Source: Phaeophleospora eucalypticola
Lineage: Eukaryota > Ascomycota > Dothideomycetes > Mycosphaerellales > Mycosphaerellaceae
Assembly (NCBI GenBank): GCA_022814565.1
Contig: JAKLNG010000007.1
Location: forward strand, 558,001 to 622,000
Reading direction: 5' to 3'
Length of the DNA: 64,000 bases
How positions within the stretch are numbered: position 1 is the first letter of the stretch; every line of letters begins with the position of its first letter. Below the pieces are notes generated by a model. The model was given only the letters and a program-made list of their open reading frames with translations. It ran no database searches and was not told the DNA's origin. The position numbers and the translations under genes were made by a program. Positions 54,247-64,000 of this stretch are shown piece by piece.

Positions 54247-55218
54247 ATGGCCGGCCTCGTCTCCGTCCCGGACAAGGACATCCACTTCATCGAAGCGAAG
54301 GCGGGTGAGACATTCAAGCTGGGGCCCATCACTTGTCGCGTGATGGAAGACGGCTCCAATACCGGTATGGCGCACCGCATGAAGCATTGAGCATCTCACA
54401 AGACGCACACGCGCACACGCGCACACATGGTCGTTCATCGTGGTCGTGCTCGAGCATTTCTCCTTTTTCTCCTAGCCGCGATAGCCTGCTTGCCACGCAC
54501 AGACTTGGTCGTCCTACGTCCACTGCACCCCAGCATTCCCTCTCACCACATGGCCGTGCTCAAGCACCTTGTCCATTCGATCAGATTGCAGACTTCCTCG
54601 ATAGCAGCCGTTGCATCTCAACGTCACCCCGTCACTACACAAGAGACGGCTAGGTGCGATTATCACATACTGCCAACCCACCATCCGCCCAATCCACCGC
54701 GTCTCACCTCTCATACCCACCGGCTTGCTCTCCCCCTTCCACCCGTCCCTAACATCACTCCGCCAATCCTTCCAAACTCCACCCCCAACACTAACACAAC
54801 CCACGCAGACAACCGCCTCGGCGTCGCAGAACTCATCATGCCCCCCAAGACCCCCGGCCCACCACCGCACTGGCACGAAATGCACGACGAGACCTTCTAC
54901 ATCACGCAAGGAACCGTGCGCTTCCACGTCCCGGACACCTCGAACCCCGAAATCCAAGGCACGGACAAAAAAGTCGTCGACGCAAAAGCAGGCGACTACA
55001 TGGTCGTGCCGATCCGCGCCCCTCACACCTTCAGCAATCCATCTGACGAGGAAGCGAGGATTTTCTTCACGAGCACCCCGAGTTTTTATATTAATTATTT
55101 CAAGCTTTTGAGTCAGTTGGCGACGCCGGATCAGCCGGTGCCGGCGGAGGTGAATTTGCAGGCGATGGCGATGTTTGCTACCATTCTTGCGGATAAGAAG
55201 CCAAGGAAGCCAGAGTAG
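54247..55218 (+). CDS. Single-domain cupin protein
   Basis: Exons 54247-54364 and 54809-55218 give 175 residues. The intron is unusually long (444 nt) but has a standard GTATGG donor, a CTAAC branch site and a CGCAG acceptor. The join is in phase (EDGSNT|DNRLGVAELIMP). Cupin motif 1 is PPPHWHEMHDETFYITQG, with the two His and Glu that bind a metal. Motif 2 contains GDYMVVPIRAPHTFSNPSDE with the third His. Many such proteins are small oxygenases or isomerases; the reaction here is unknown. Open frames inside the intron are taken as chance. Confidence 0.85.
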
Positions 55219-56305
55219 GGAGAGACATATACTAAGTGGACGAGTGAGTGACGTGTGGTGCTGCGACTGCGTAAATAGCTGGTGGCACAGAAGGTAGTTC
55301 CAAGTCACGACTGATATAAGCTCCATTTTCTTCCATTGTCTCTGTAGTCCTTTTTGCTCCATTGCAGCTAGGCAATAGACAATGTCTCTCGCCGTACTTG
55401 AATGTGCATAGTGTGCCAAATTGATCGATTGCCTTTCCCTTTCCGATGTCATCTGACCCACGCAGCGAAGGTACATTCTTTTGCAAAGGGCCTCTGGGCG
55501 TTAGAAGTGATGCACTGTACGGAGGATAGGTTGCTGTGATCTTGGCTCATTGAGTTACTCGTGCATCGCATTGAAAAGCTCGTTATGGCTTACTATATCC
55601 TGCCTAAGAAGAGGTCCGACAAGATCAATACTGCTCGCGGACATGTTCCAACTGCTCCTATCACCAGCAGACCGACAACCTCGTCTTCAACAATCGATCT
55701 ACTTCGTCAATTCGATCCGATCCGTCACCAACTCAACTCACATCTCCAAACAATCGTCACAAATCCGTTCAAGAAAGATAAGTTTCTCCCAAATAAACTT
55801 CTACCGCGTTCTCAAGGCCCGTCCCTTCCTCGCAACGGCGGCCAGCATCGTCCTGAAGATGCGCGCACATCCGGGCAGATCACCCGAGGAGTTGCACAAC
55901 CGACTTCGATACATACTTTTGGCGGAGTTTGCGTGCTTGGGTGAGGCTTGCGTGTTTTGAGGGATTTTCGAAGTTGGAGGTTCGGAGGGTGCGTCATATC
56001 CCGCTTTGGGTGAGGTCGCGCTGTGGAGGGGTCTGGAGAAGGGTAGTCGAGTATATTTGAATTGTCGCGCCTGCTTGGCGGAGGCTCTGGAATAGTCTCT
56101 CTCAGACGAATCTGCCAGGATATCAGATTGTTGTTATCTGGTAGGCCGTGGTGATCCTTCGGAGACGGCGGGCATGCCTGTGCTAGCGCCGACGAGGAGG
56201 TGAACATGATTTTCATGCGCTGCGCGCATTGCGTGATCGCGCAGAGCAAGAAGGTTATGTCGAAGCGGTGTTGCAGATCCGCAGTGTGTTCTCCGGTTGG
56301 CATGT
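55219..56305. other. Convergent intergenic region, 1.1 kb
   Basis: Two overlapping plus-strand frames at 55550-55960 (one ending RVLKARPFLATAASIVLKM) and a minus-strand frame at 55812-56303 were examined. None has a recognisable family or clear splice structure. Confidence 0.35.
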
Positions 56306-56896
56306 TCAGCCGCTGAGGGCCTTGCCGACCAGAGCACGAGATTCGTCCGTCATGGGCAGTTCCAATGCCATATCCTGGCCCTGCTTGGACATCTTCACCC
56401 AGGTCTTCTTGAGGATGGTGATCAACTTCTCCTCGTCGTGCTTCTCCTTGAACTCGTCAAACTGGTCATCGAGAAAGACGAGACAGGCGACGTCTTCGAG
56501 GACTTGGACCTCTTCTTCACCTTGCTTGAGGCCTTCCTTCTCAATCAAACTCATGCATCTATTCGTCTCTTCCTCGCCGTACCCGCAGCCCTCTAAGATC
56601 TCTCCAACCAACTTCGCTTGACGCTTCTTCAAATGGGTTCTCCAGCTGTGATAGCCAATCTTGGTCATGGGATATGAGCTTCGGGCAACTTCCCATCGCC
56701 TAAAGTGCTGGCCGCAGATTGCTAGCTTGAGAGCGTCCGAGGCATCAGGCTTGCGCCTGGCGAGGTAGGACTCCATTTTGTGGGAGTAGTGGGTTTCGTA
56801 GGGCACGTCAGCTCCATCGGCGGCGGTGTGTTTATTCGGGTCCCGGTCATGGGCACTGTAGATCTGGCGACGGGCCTCGTCGAAGTTGCCGGGCAT
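56306..56896 (-). CDS. DUF4202 family protein
   Basis: A 196-residue intronless frame, typical in length. It starts MPGNFDEARRQIYSAHDRDP. Conserved blocks follow: SHKMESYLARRKPDASDALK, LAICGQHFRRWEVARSSYPM, GYHSWRTHLKKRQAKLVGEI and VACLVFLDDQFDEFKEKHDE. His and Asp residues inside these helices resemble HD-type arrangements, but no reaction is known for the family. It occurs in both bacteria and fungi. No signal peptide or membrane helix. Confidence 0.9.
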   Translation of the reverse strand: MPGNFDEARRQIYSAHDRDPNKHTAADGADVPYETHYSHKMESYLARRKPDASDALKLAICGQHFRRWEVARSSYPMTKIGYHSWRTHLKKRQAKLVGEILEGCGYGEEETNRCMSLIEKEGLKQGEEEVQVLEDVACLVFLDDQFDEFKEKHDEEKLITILKKTWVKMSKQGQDMALELPMTDESRALVGKALSG

Positions 56897-58012
56897 GGTT
56901 GCGGATCACATGCAATTCGCGATCAGTTGGGAGAGCACAGCAGGTGATGTGAGGTGTATGCTGGTTCGATGCCTCTCAACATGCAGCGTTGTGGTCGAGA
57001 TGTGCTCCAGGAATCCCAGCGATAAGAGACGATACGCAGGCACAGGAAGGACGATCTTGCCGGCGAGCTCTGGGAGTGCTGGCATTGGCGCGCTTGAATC
57101 GGGATAGAGGGGAATAGACGCTCGCCAAACTGCAGAAGGTTAGCCTCCGGGGCCGGCAGTCAGTCCGCCGGGCCACTCAGAGTGCAGCTTCGTCAGAGAT
57201 CAGAATGCTTGGCAGAGAAAAAGACGCTAGCAAAGCCGAAACCGAGGGCGGACCCAGCCAGTTGGGGCGGTTGGCGAGCGTCACAGCGAACGCCTCACAT
57301 CTCACATCTCGCAGCAGCCGCAGGATTCATCGCTTGCGGCGGCAGTTGAAAATATCTCTCCCCAATGCCCAGCAAGCCGGTCGTCTGGTCCGGCACGGCT
57401 GCGTGCAGTCCGCACACTTGTCGCCGTCTGAAACGATGCGCCTGATCCGCCTTGCAGAAGCACCACCGCATGCCACCGCCAGAACAGAGCATGCCGACGC
57501 AGGCGACAGCAGCTATCCGGGCGTACGAGGCATCACAAAAATGATCCATCTTCGGAAGAGAAGGGATACGCGCATTCACAGCTCATAATTGTCGTCTTGT
57601 TGCCACGGCTCGAGCCTAAAGACCCTCGTCGACGAGTTCCATAGGACGAGATGTGAGGTGCCGCGACGGCGCCGCTGTTGCGGTGGGTACATGACCATGA
57701 CAATCGTTAGCTAATCCGTGAATCTTCTCCAGCCTGCCAAACTATCACGTCGCCTGCTCTCTCTGCTGCGCTTGCCATACAAAAAACATCCTTTCGACGG
57801 CGCTGTTTGCTTCCTGCCCTACGTTAACCTTTTTTCATACTCTCTCCCTCTGTCTACGCAGCTCGGCTCGACCCTCTCTTCTCGTCGGTCTTGCTGCTGC
57901 TGCTACGACTACTACTACTTGTACCCTTCTGCCGTTGCGCCATTTCTTTGCATTCGTCCAAAAATCTCTCTGCCTACTACGGCCTCCCACCACCCTACGT
58001 CAAGCTGCAACC
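56897..58012. other. Divergent intergenic region, 1.1 kb
   Basis: Promoters of DUF4202 and the MFS gene. The 250 bp before 58013 are strongly CT-rich (CTCTCCCTCTGTCTACGC), followed by a CTG/CTA run at 57893-57918. This is typical of a transcribed fungal leader. No gene. Confidence 0.45.
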
Positions 58013-59680
58013 ATGGAGGTCGCTAACGAGCGAGGTCCCTCGCATTCAATAGCACCCTCTCCCAAGGCTCACGAGCTGTCACTTTCTCTATACAACCCGG
58101 AAACTGGAGACTCTCTCGGTGTCCTGGGCAAAGACTACTTCCTCGTCGAATTCGAAGAAAATGACCCGGAAGAGCCTTGCAATTGGCCCGAACATCGAAA
58201 ATGGTTCCAAGTCGGCCTCATGCTCATCGCCACCCTGATGTACCCTGTCAACGGAACATCAATCACCATCGCCGCAGAGGACATCTCGGGAGAGTTTAAC
58301 ATCTTGGACACTCAATACTTCACCAACTCTTTCTGGCCCGTCACGAGCTGGACCCTCGGTGGAGGCGCGATGGTTGTCTTCGGCTTGCCGTTTCTCGAGG
58401 ATTTTGGCGTATACGCTGGCTTCAACGCGCTAAACACCATCTTTGTGCCAATGATCATACCGCAAGCGCTGGCCAAGAACTTTGCAACACTTGTCGTCAC
58501 CAGAGTGATCACAGGTGGATGCGTCGCGGTCCAGGCCAACAGTATATCGAGCGTCATTGCAGAGCTCTGGACAACAGAAAAGGCCCGCACCCTTCCTGTG
58601 AGCTTGTACATTCTCTTCTACACTCTCGGAGACAGTGCCGGTCCTGCGATGTTTGCTGGAGTCATACAGTACATTGGCAACTGGAGATGGTAAGTTCTTG
58701 CATCCCCATCCACGCACTTTTCACTCTCGCTGACGGTCTATGCCAGGATATTCTACATCCAGCTCATCATCTACGGCGCTCTATATCCCGTCTTCCTCTA
58801 TTTTCTGCGCGAAACCCGCCCGGACATCATTCTCCGCAAGCGCGCCAAGCGAATTCGTAAGGAAACTGGACGTCCCGTGTACCACGAAAGTGAATTGAAC
58901 AAGCTCCCAGCCCTTGAAACTTTGAAGCGTTCTGCATACCGCCCGCTGTACATGCTTTTGACCGAACCTGTTCTGTTTGCTTCCACGCTATGGTCTGCTT
59001 TCGCCCTCGGCCTCGTCTTCCTCTTCACCCAATCCGTCGAGCAGGTCTTCATGGGTCTTTACGGCTGGACCGAATACCAATGCGGCTATGTTCAGGGCTT
59101 TATCCTCGCCGGCGAGGTTCTGGGCTGGATGGCCGCTCTCTACGGACAACGCTTCTTCTTCGCTTCCGCCAAGCGCAATACCGAATTCCCTGGCGAGCCC
59201 ATTCCCGAGGCCAGACTCTACACAAGCATCGTCGGTTCTTTTGGAGGGATCGCTGGCGGCATGTTCGTCTATGCCTGGACGGCTTATCCTTCGATTCCGT
59301 GGTACGCTCCAGCTCTCGGATTGTTAATGGTGGGATTCGGCATCGAAATCGTCGTCTATGCTGCCGCCGAGTACGTTACGGACGCCTACGCGGACTCTGG
59401 ATACACAGGCTCCGCGCTTTCGGCGGTCGCCTTTGGCGAGAACATCCTTTGTGGCTTCCTGCCTCTGGCTTCGCAATCGATGTACACCAACCTTGGCTTC
59501 CAATGGGCTTCGACTCTGCTCGCGTGCCTTAGCATTCTCTTGAGCTTAGCGCCAGTCATCTTCATCTGGAAAGGCCAGCAGCTACGAGAGCGCAGTCCAT
59601 TCATGAGGTCCGCGAACAAGAACTACGTCAATCAGAGTTCTGGCGTCACAACGCCTGCTCCGGAGACCACAGAGGCTTGA
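58013..59680 (+). CDS. MFS transporter, DHA1-like multidrug/polyamine type
   Basis: Exons 58013-58689 and 58747-59680 encode 536 residues; the join is in phase within WRW|IFYIQL. A soluble start with NDPEEPCNWPEHRKW leads into the first helix, the usual DHA1 entry. About 12 membrane helices can be traced, including VGLMLIATLMYPVNGTSITI, ANSISSVIAELWTTEKARTL, LWSAFALGLVFLFTQSVEQV and LGLLMVGFGIEIVVYAAAEY. The half-way loop contains LRETRPDIILRKRAKRIRKE, the classical signature after helix 6. Plasma-membrane export of drugs or polyamines is inferred from the subfamily. The substrate is unknown and no cluster partners are nearby. Confidence 0.9.
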
Positions 59681-60090
59681 GCGTGGCGCGCGAAGCATTC
59701 GCGACTGAAGATTTGATCGACTTAAAGACTGCATTTTACTCGGCGTTTCAAAAGGGATAAAAAGCATTTTGTTGGTTCATGGGCATTTGTCTTAACTTGC
59801 ATCGATGATACCACCCCGGATCGACTAGCTCGAATCCCCATCTGATGATGACGACTTCCACATTTTGGGGAGCATGTGTGTTATGAATATGTAGATGAGC
59901 GGGATGTCAAAGACGAATCTAGAGGAGTAGTTAGCTGTATGAGTATCTACTCAGTTGATATTCCAACTCATCTCGTCTTGCTTCTTACAAGAGATTGTTG
60001 GGATTGGAGCTCAGCACATAAGTTACAAGCTCTTTGGTGGTTGCTCCCAATGTCGGGAGAATTTATTCACAAGAAGACATCCAGCTAGCG
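59681..60090. other. Convergent intergenic region, 0.4 kb
   Basis: Between the 3' ends of the MFS and UVRAG-like genes. AT-richer than its surroundings; nothing coding. Confidence 0.4.
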
Positions 60091-62202
60091 CTAAATTTTC
60101 ACCCCTTTCCCTTTCGCACCACCGCTCACCTCCCTTAGCCTATCTGCCGCACCCTTGGGCTTTCCGTTTTCCGTCGCTCCAGCCGCTCCTCCCCAATGCC
60201 CACCGAGTGTAAGTCCGGACATCCCGCTAGCAGCAGAGTCAACACTACTGACCCTCTCCATCGCCGGTGCCCGCATCAACCCTCGGATCCCACCTGCCTT
60301 GCGAGCAGGCAGCTCGCCTTCGCCAGCCGTAGCGACATATAGCAAGTACTTGAGATTCGGGAGAGTCTGTCGAATGTCGAGTGTGCGGAGATTGAAAGCA
60401 TCTTCGAGGAGACTTCGGATGTTTTGGTTGATGAGGAAGACGCCGTATTCAAAGCGGAAGCGCGGGACGCCTTTGATGAAGAGAGGATAGGTACGCATTG
60501 TGAGTTCGGCGTTCGGAGTGGTGGACGGTGTGTTGGTTTTGAGGATGCTGATGGGATCGTAGATGGTGCTGGTGCTGCCTCGGGGTGTAATAGGGTATGG
60601 GAGGGTTTGTCGGAGGTAGAATGCGAGGAGTTGGAGGACGTGCGCCACGTAGCCGAGTGCTGCTGAGATGTGTTCTGGAGGCTCGGTGTCGAGGTGCTCG
60701 GTATTGGGGAGATGAAGGCCATGTATGCAGAATGCCAGAGGCTTGCCTGGCATCGGTTCGATGGGATAGCACTTGTGGAGCTCTTCGCAGATGCGCCGTC
60801 TCTGATTCTGGATAGCCTTTTCCTTGACTTCGTGCTCGACTTTCATACTCGGAAATTCAGGTCGTGATTTCTGCACCTTCTCACTTTCTGTCTTTCGAGA
60901 AGCAAGATCAGATTCCATCATCTTCCGTCTTGCTGCCAGCGAACAGCGTTTCTCGTCCTGTTGTTTGCGTGCCTTTTCTAGCTGCTTTTCGACTGTCTGT
61001 TTGGCGAAGTCAATGGTCTTGAGTCGATCTTCTGCTTCGGCAACATCGTCACGCTCATTCAGAGCTTCCCGGTTGCGTTGGAGCAGATCCTCAAGGTCGG
61101 CAGCAATCTGGTTGCGGGTAGCAAGAGCGTCCTGGATACTGTCGTCCAGCTTGGAAAGCCGGAGCAGCGCATCAAACGATGACGTTGGCAATGACCTTTG
61201 CTGGGAAGTATTTGTGGTAGTTCTGTGGAGCGGCCCTGGTCCAGCTGGCACGTAATCCGTCAAGGAGTCAGAAAGGGATGTGTAGATGCCATCGCTAAGC
61301 TGGAAGAGAACAGCGTTGGGCGGAAGCGAGCGACCCAGCTTTTCGAGCTGCAAAATGTCAGTCCTGGCTGCATCTCTATTGATTGATGGTACGAACGTCT
61401 CTTCCGAGGAATTGTAACGATCTCAGATCCAATCTCAGCTCCAGTAATCGTCGCCAAGCATCAACGTTACCACCTCTCGCCCAGACGCGCAGAGTAAAGC
61501 TGTCCAGCCGGGTAACACCAGGACCACACGAGGACCAATCGACATGGCGGAAGGTTGGATTCATCGTCTTTTCGACCGTCTCAGACACATATACCGGCTC
61601 TACTCCCTTATTGATCAGCTCTGCGTGTACTTCCACTCCGCATTCGGTATACACCAACCTTCGATGCCCTGGACGTGCAGGCTGAAGAAGACGTCTGCCA
61701 TTCTTTCTCTTGTCACATCTTCCAGTCTCTCCTGCCTCCTCTGAGGAGTAGCATTGGCCCATTCTATCGTACTCCGCCTCCTAAGTCTCTTAAACCCGGG
61801 CCGTCGCGGAGATGTATTCGTGGTATGCGTCGCACTCTGGGTCCGTTGCTTCTTCTGCTTCGCGACTGGGCTTCCATTGGCCTCCACTCCACTAATGGCT
61901 GTACTATCCGACTCTGCAAGAGCTTCTTCTGCGACAGCCCTAAGATCGGTGGAGCTCCTTGAAACGCCCAGGCTCTTCTGCTCGCGCAGGGACACGATTT
62001 TGGCAGGCGACTTAAGGGTCTGCGGGAGCGCATCGTCGTCAATGGTCTTGCCACGCGATCGTTTCGGTGAAGTCGGAGTCAGGTCGAGATTGCGCAGCGA
62101 TATGGAAACCAGATTGCGCAGCTTGCGATTCGGGGGCAGAAGCCACGGACGTTCATCCCGGCTGAAGGTCCAGTTGGCGGCAGGCGAGTTGTGTTGCGCC
62201 AT
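60091..62202 (-). CDS. UVRAG/Vps38-like subunit of the Vps34 lipid kinase complex
   Basis: Proposed exons are 61675-62202, 61397-61606 and 60091-61347, giving about 664 residues. The last intron (GTTCGT...TTTTGCAG, CTGAC branch) is well supported and joins SLQFLGRD to LEKLGRSLPPNA. The first intron is uncertain. It may be 61607-61674, joining FFSLH to GVEPVYVSETVEKTMNPTF, or a shorter 38-nt intron inside it. A C2-like part (TMNPTFRHVDW, VTRLDSFTLRVW) is followed by a long coiled coil (about residues 295-420) and then the Atg14/UVRAG domain (AFCIHGLHLPN, AALGYVAHVLQLLAFYLRQT). By family, it works with Vps34, Vps15 and Atg6 on endosomes in vacuolar sorting. Atg14 itself is less likely because there is no Cys-rich start. 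Confidence 0.85.
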
Positions 62203-62440
62203 GCATTACGATCACGCGCATTCGAGATACGCAACTGATCAGACTATGTCGCTGTCGCGAAGTAGTATTGGTGTGCCATATTTGGCTGGGATGTTGTTCG
62301 AGATGAGATGAAGTTCGAGGTGCCGCGCTGATGACGACGGAGCTGAGCTTCCGCCGCGCCAAGAAATGGATTGCTGACCTCTTCCTTCCTCCTGTAACCT
62401 CTCCATCTCCTTTGACATATCAACCACCATTTCACTCACA
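62203..62440. promoter_or_regulatory. Divergent promoter region
   Basis: 238 bp between the start codons of the UVRAG-like and NTF2-like genes, which point apart. The 70 bp before 62441 are CT-rich on the plus strand. Confidence 0.45.
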
Positions 62441-63028
62441 ATGGCTGGTCAATGGGCTGGAGTAGATGTCGATACTCGAGAGGATGTTTTGCAACAATTC
62501 ATCGGGCACCCGTTTCGCACCAGCAAAGGCGACCGGCCCGCGACGACCGAGTCCTTCCTCGAGACTCTTTCAGCTGCTTTCATGGAGGCTCATTCGTTGG
62601 ACAGTCCAATGGCATACGATCTCATTCAGACACATGCCGCATCGGACTTTGAGATGGCCAATGGCAGCCTACACGAATGTGCATTCCCACACTCGGCAAG
62701 TTTGACTGATCATATCGCCGGCGTCGAGGCAATGAGACGCCAGAACCCGGAATGGAGAATCGCTGCCTATAACTATACCGCACGCCTTGACCCAGGGAAC
62801 AAACATGCCGTCGTCTGGTTCACGTCAAAAGGTACTGGAGGCCCCACTGGACGAAGCACCAATCGTGAGAGTGTGAGTATGCTCTTCTGGCGCAAGCGTA
62901 AGTCGGATGGCGCCTGGGAAGCGTACAAGCACATGTGTCTACGTGGACCAGGCAACACATTCGATGAGCTTGAATCCCCGTCTCTCCTTCCTCATGCCGT
63001 GCAGGAGACGAGACTGGATCAACGATGA
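62441..63028 (+). CDS. NTF2/SnoaL-like small protein
   Basis: A 195-residue intronless frame starting MAGQWAGVDVDTREDVLQQF. The order of an early helix (ESFLETLSAAFMEAHSLDSP), a DFEMANG strand, a HIAGVEAMRRQNPEWRI helix and several strands (YNYTARLDPGNKHAVVWFTS, SMLFWRKRKSDGAWEAYKHM) fits an NTF2-like cone fold. The fold call is inference from this pattern. No catalytic set is evident and no function is assigned. It lacks a signal peptide. Confidence 0.75.
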   Translation: MAGQWAGVDVDTREDVLQQFIGHPFRTSKGDRPATTESFLETLSAAFMEAHSLDSPMAYDLIQTHAASDFEMANGSLHECAFPHSASLTDHIAGVEAMRRQNPEWRIAAYNYTARLDPGNKHAVVWFTSKGTGGPTGRSTNRESVSMLFWRKRKSDGAWEAYKHMCLRGPGNTFDELESPSLLPHAVQETRLDQR

Positions 63029-63152
63029 ACGGATTGCTGAGCGGGGACTTGGCACAGCTGCGATACTTCTTATCCTGAAGATCGAGGTGAATTACGCAGC
63101 GACGACATGCGTCTATATCTAAGTGTCCCGGGCTGGATCAGATCCGCCTCGT

Positions 63153-64000
63153 TTACCTCGACTCTTCGAGGTGCACACGACTGTGAAGCGCAAATTTGCT
63201 CCAACTCCTGACCTTCTTGCCACACAAATAGAACAGCACGTGGAAGGGCACCAAAACGAGACAAAGTATACCCAGGAGACCGATGGTCTGCGAGAGAAAA
63301 CGCGATTAGCAGTCGGCTTATACGGAGTTGGTGTTCGACTGACCCAGTGCACTGTCAACTTCTCGTACAGCGCGAAAGCGAACGTGGGAAACGCTGCACC
63401 CACAGCGTATCGAACAAAAGCACAAGCTGCCAGCGCGCTGTTCGCATGCTCAACATACAGGTCCTGGATGTATACCGTCGCTGTTACCCAGACCATGTAC
63501 ATGCCCACGCCGATGACGATCTCTGCCATTGCCGGATCTGTCCATGGTGCGGTTGACGACATCTTCCATGCAAAGGACAGCAGGCCGAGAGAAAGCGCTG
63601 TCATTCCAGCAATCTAGAAGATCAGAATCGAGACGATGACCGTATCGATTGTGCACTTACCATCGCTGGCAGTCGGCTCTCTGGCTCGATGGCTTTCCCG
63701 GCCACCAGCCGCTTCTGAAAACGCATCTTCGTGTCGACCAGCACTGCGATGCAGCCGAGGGTGAACCCAGGCAGCGTAATCGCGAGCACCCAGGCCGAAC
63801 GGCCTAGCGACCACTGGTGTTGGGTCTGGAAAGCCTTCGGAATTGCAGAATATGTAAGGCTTTGGACCCCGTAGTCCAAGGTGAAGGCCAGAGTGACGAC
63901 CATCACGACCGGCTCGCGTCCCAACATCTGCCATGGCTTGATCAAATACTTGTGCAGCGTCACTGGATTTTCGTCTCTGCAGCAATGGAGCGACCAATCT
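63153..64000 (-). CDS. MFS transporter, carboxy-terminal part (5' end beyond the window)
   Basis: Exons >64000-63661, 63344-63613 and 63153-63287; both introns keep phase 0. The second donor is GTCAGT. The visible part covers the second half of a major facilitator: VVMVVTLAFTLDYGVQSLTY, AWVLAITLPGFTLGCIAVLV, IAGMTALSLGLLSFAWKM, IVIGVGMYMVWVTATVYIQD, and AACAFVRYAVGAAFPTFAFA with LYEKL. It ends in a last helix TIGLLGILCLVLVPFHVLFY and a short basic tail with KKVRSWSKF. The YxxDxY-like VYIQDLYVEHANSALAA block is typical of DHA1 drug/proton antiporters. The substrate is unknown. Confidence 0.88.

Noticed and set aside
55550..55960. Two overlapping plus-strand frames of 127-136 codons
   Set aside because: They occupy the same bases in different frames; neither has a domain or clear splice sites.

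Overview
The window is nuclear DNA from a filamentous ascomycete (Pezizomycotina), probably Dothideomycetes. The evidence is about thirty protein genes on both strands, short introns (mostly 45-75 nt, GT-AG, with CTAAC- or CTGAC-like branch sites), and fungus-specific families: a HET-domain protein, DUF4045-gelsolin, a DUF7053-like protein, DUF4202 and an Adr1/AmdX-like C2H2 factor. The class-level guess is inference. I saw no rRNA, tRNA, CRISPR, bacterial or viral genes and no secondary-metabolite cluster.

Layout. 1-7 kb: a DUF4045-gelsolin protein (3' end cut off) and the GTPase ARL2, both minus. 7.6-11.3 kb: a possible tiny membrane protein, an RGG-rich GNAT acetyltransferase, and a six-cysteine secreted protein. 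12-18.2 kb: TAF4 and the mRNA 3'-end endonuclease YSH1, diverging from one 0.5 kb promoter, then a small unrecognised basic protein with a tandem repeat in its leader. 19.9-24.3 kb: a membrane/coiled-coil protein, an F-box-like gene with a broken frame, a gene-poor stretch with an MFS relic, and a PMP3-family membrane peptide. 25-35.6 kb: a C2H2 protein, a HET protein, RPA3, DUG3 and a large C2H2 transcription factor. 35.6-41.7 kb: 6 kb with no supportable gene. 41.7-44.3 kb: SRP9 and a UPF0415 protein, divergent. 44.3-47.9 kb: non-coding, with an unusual hairpin repeat array. 47.9-64 kb: a DUF7053-like protein, a short-chain dehydrogenase, RDH54, a cupin, DUF4202, two MFS transporters (one cut off), a UVRAG/Vps38-like autophagy protein and an NTF2-like protein.

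Most genes are unrelated housekeeping functions: transcription (TAF4, YSH1), DNA repair (RPA3, RDH54), protein targeting and vesicle traffic (SRP9, ARL2, UVRAG-like), cytoskeleton (gelsolin-like, ARL2) and glutathione turnover (DUG3). Nothing indicates an operon-like pathway.

The most unusual signal is at 46.0-46.4 kb. Three 40-nt units each form a palindrome, and paired arm bases change together between copies. Larger duplicated flanks carry a second hairpin that also covaries. Also notable are a GC-AG intron in the dehydrogenase gene, a 17-nt exon in ARL2, a one-base frame break in the F-box-like gene, and repeated short motifs in the DUF4045 protein. All exon boundaries were inferred by hand from splice motifs, reading phase and family similarity; none has been tested against transcripts.
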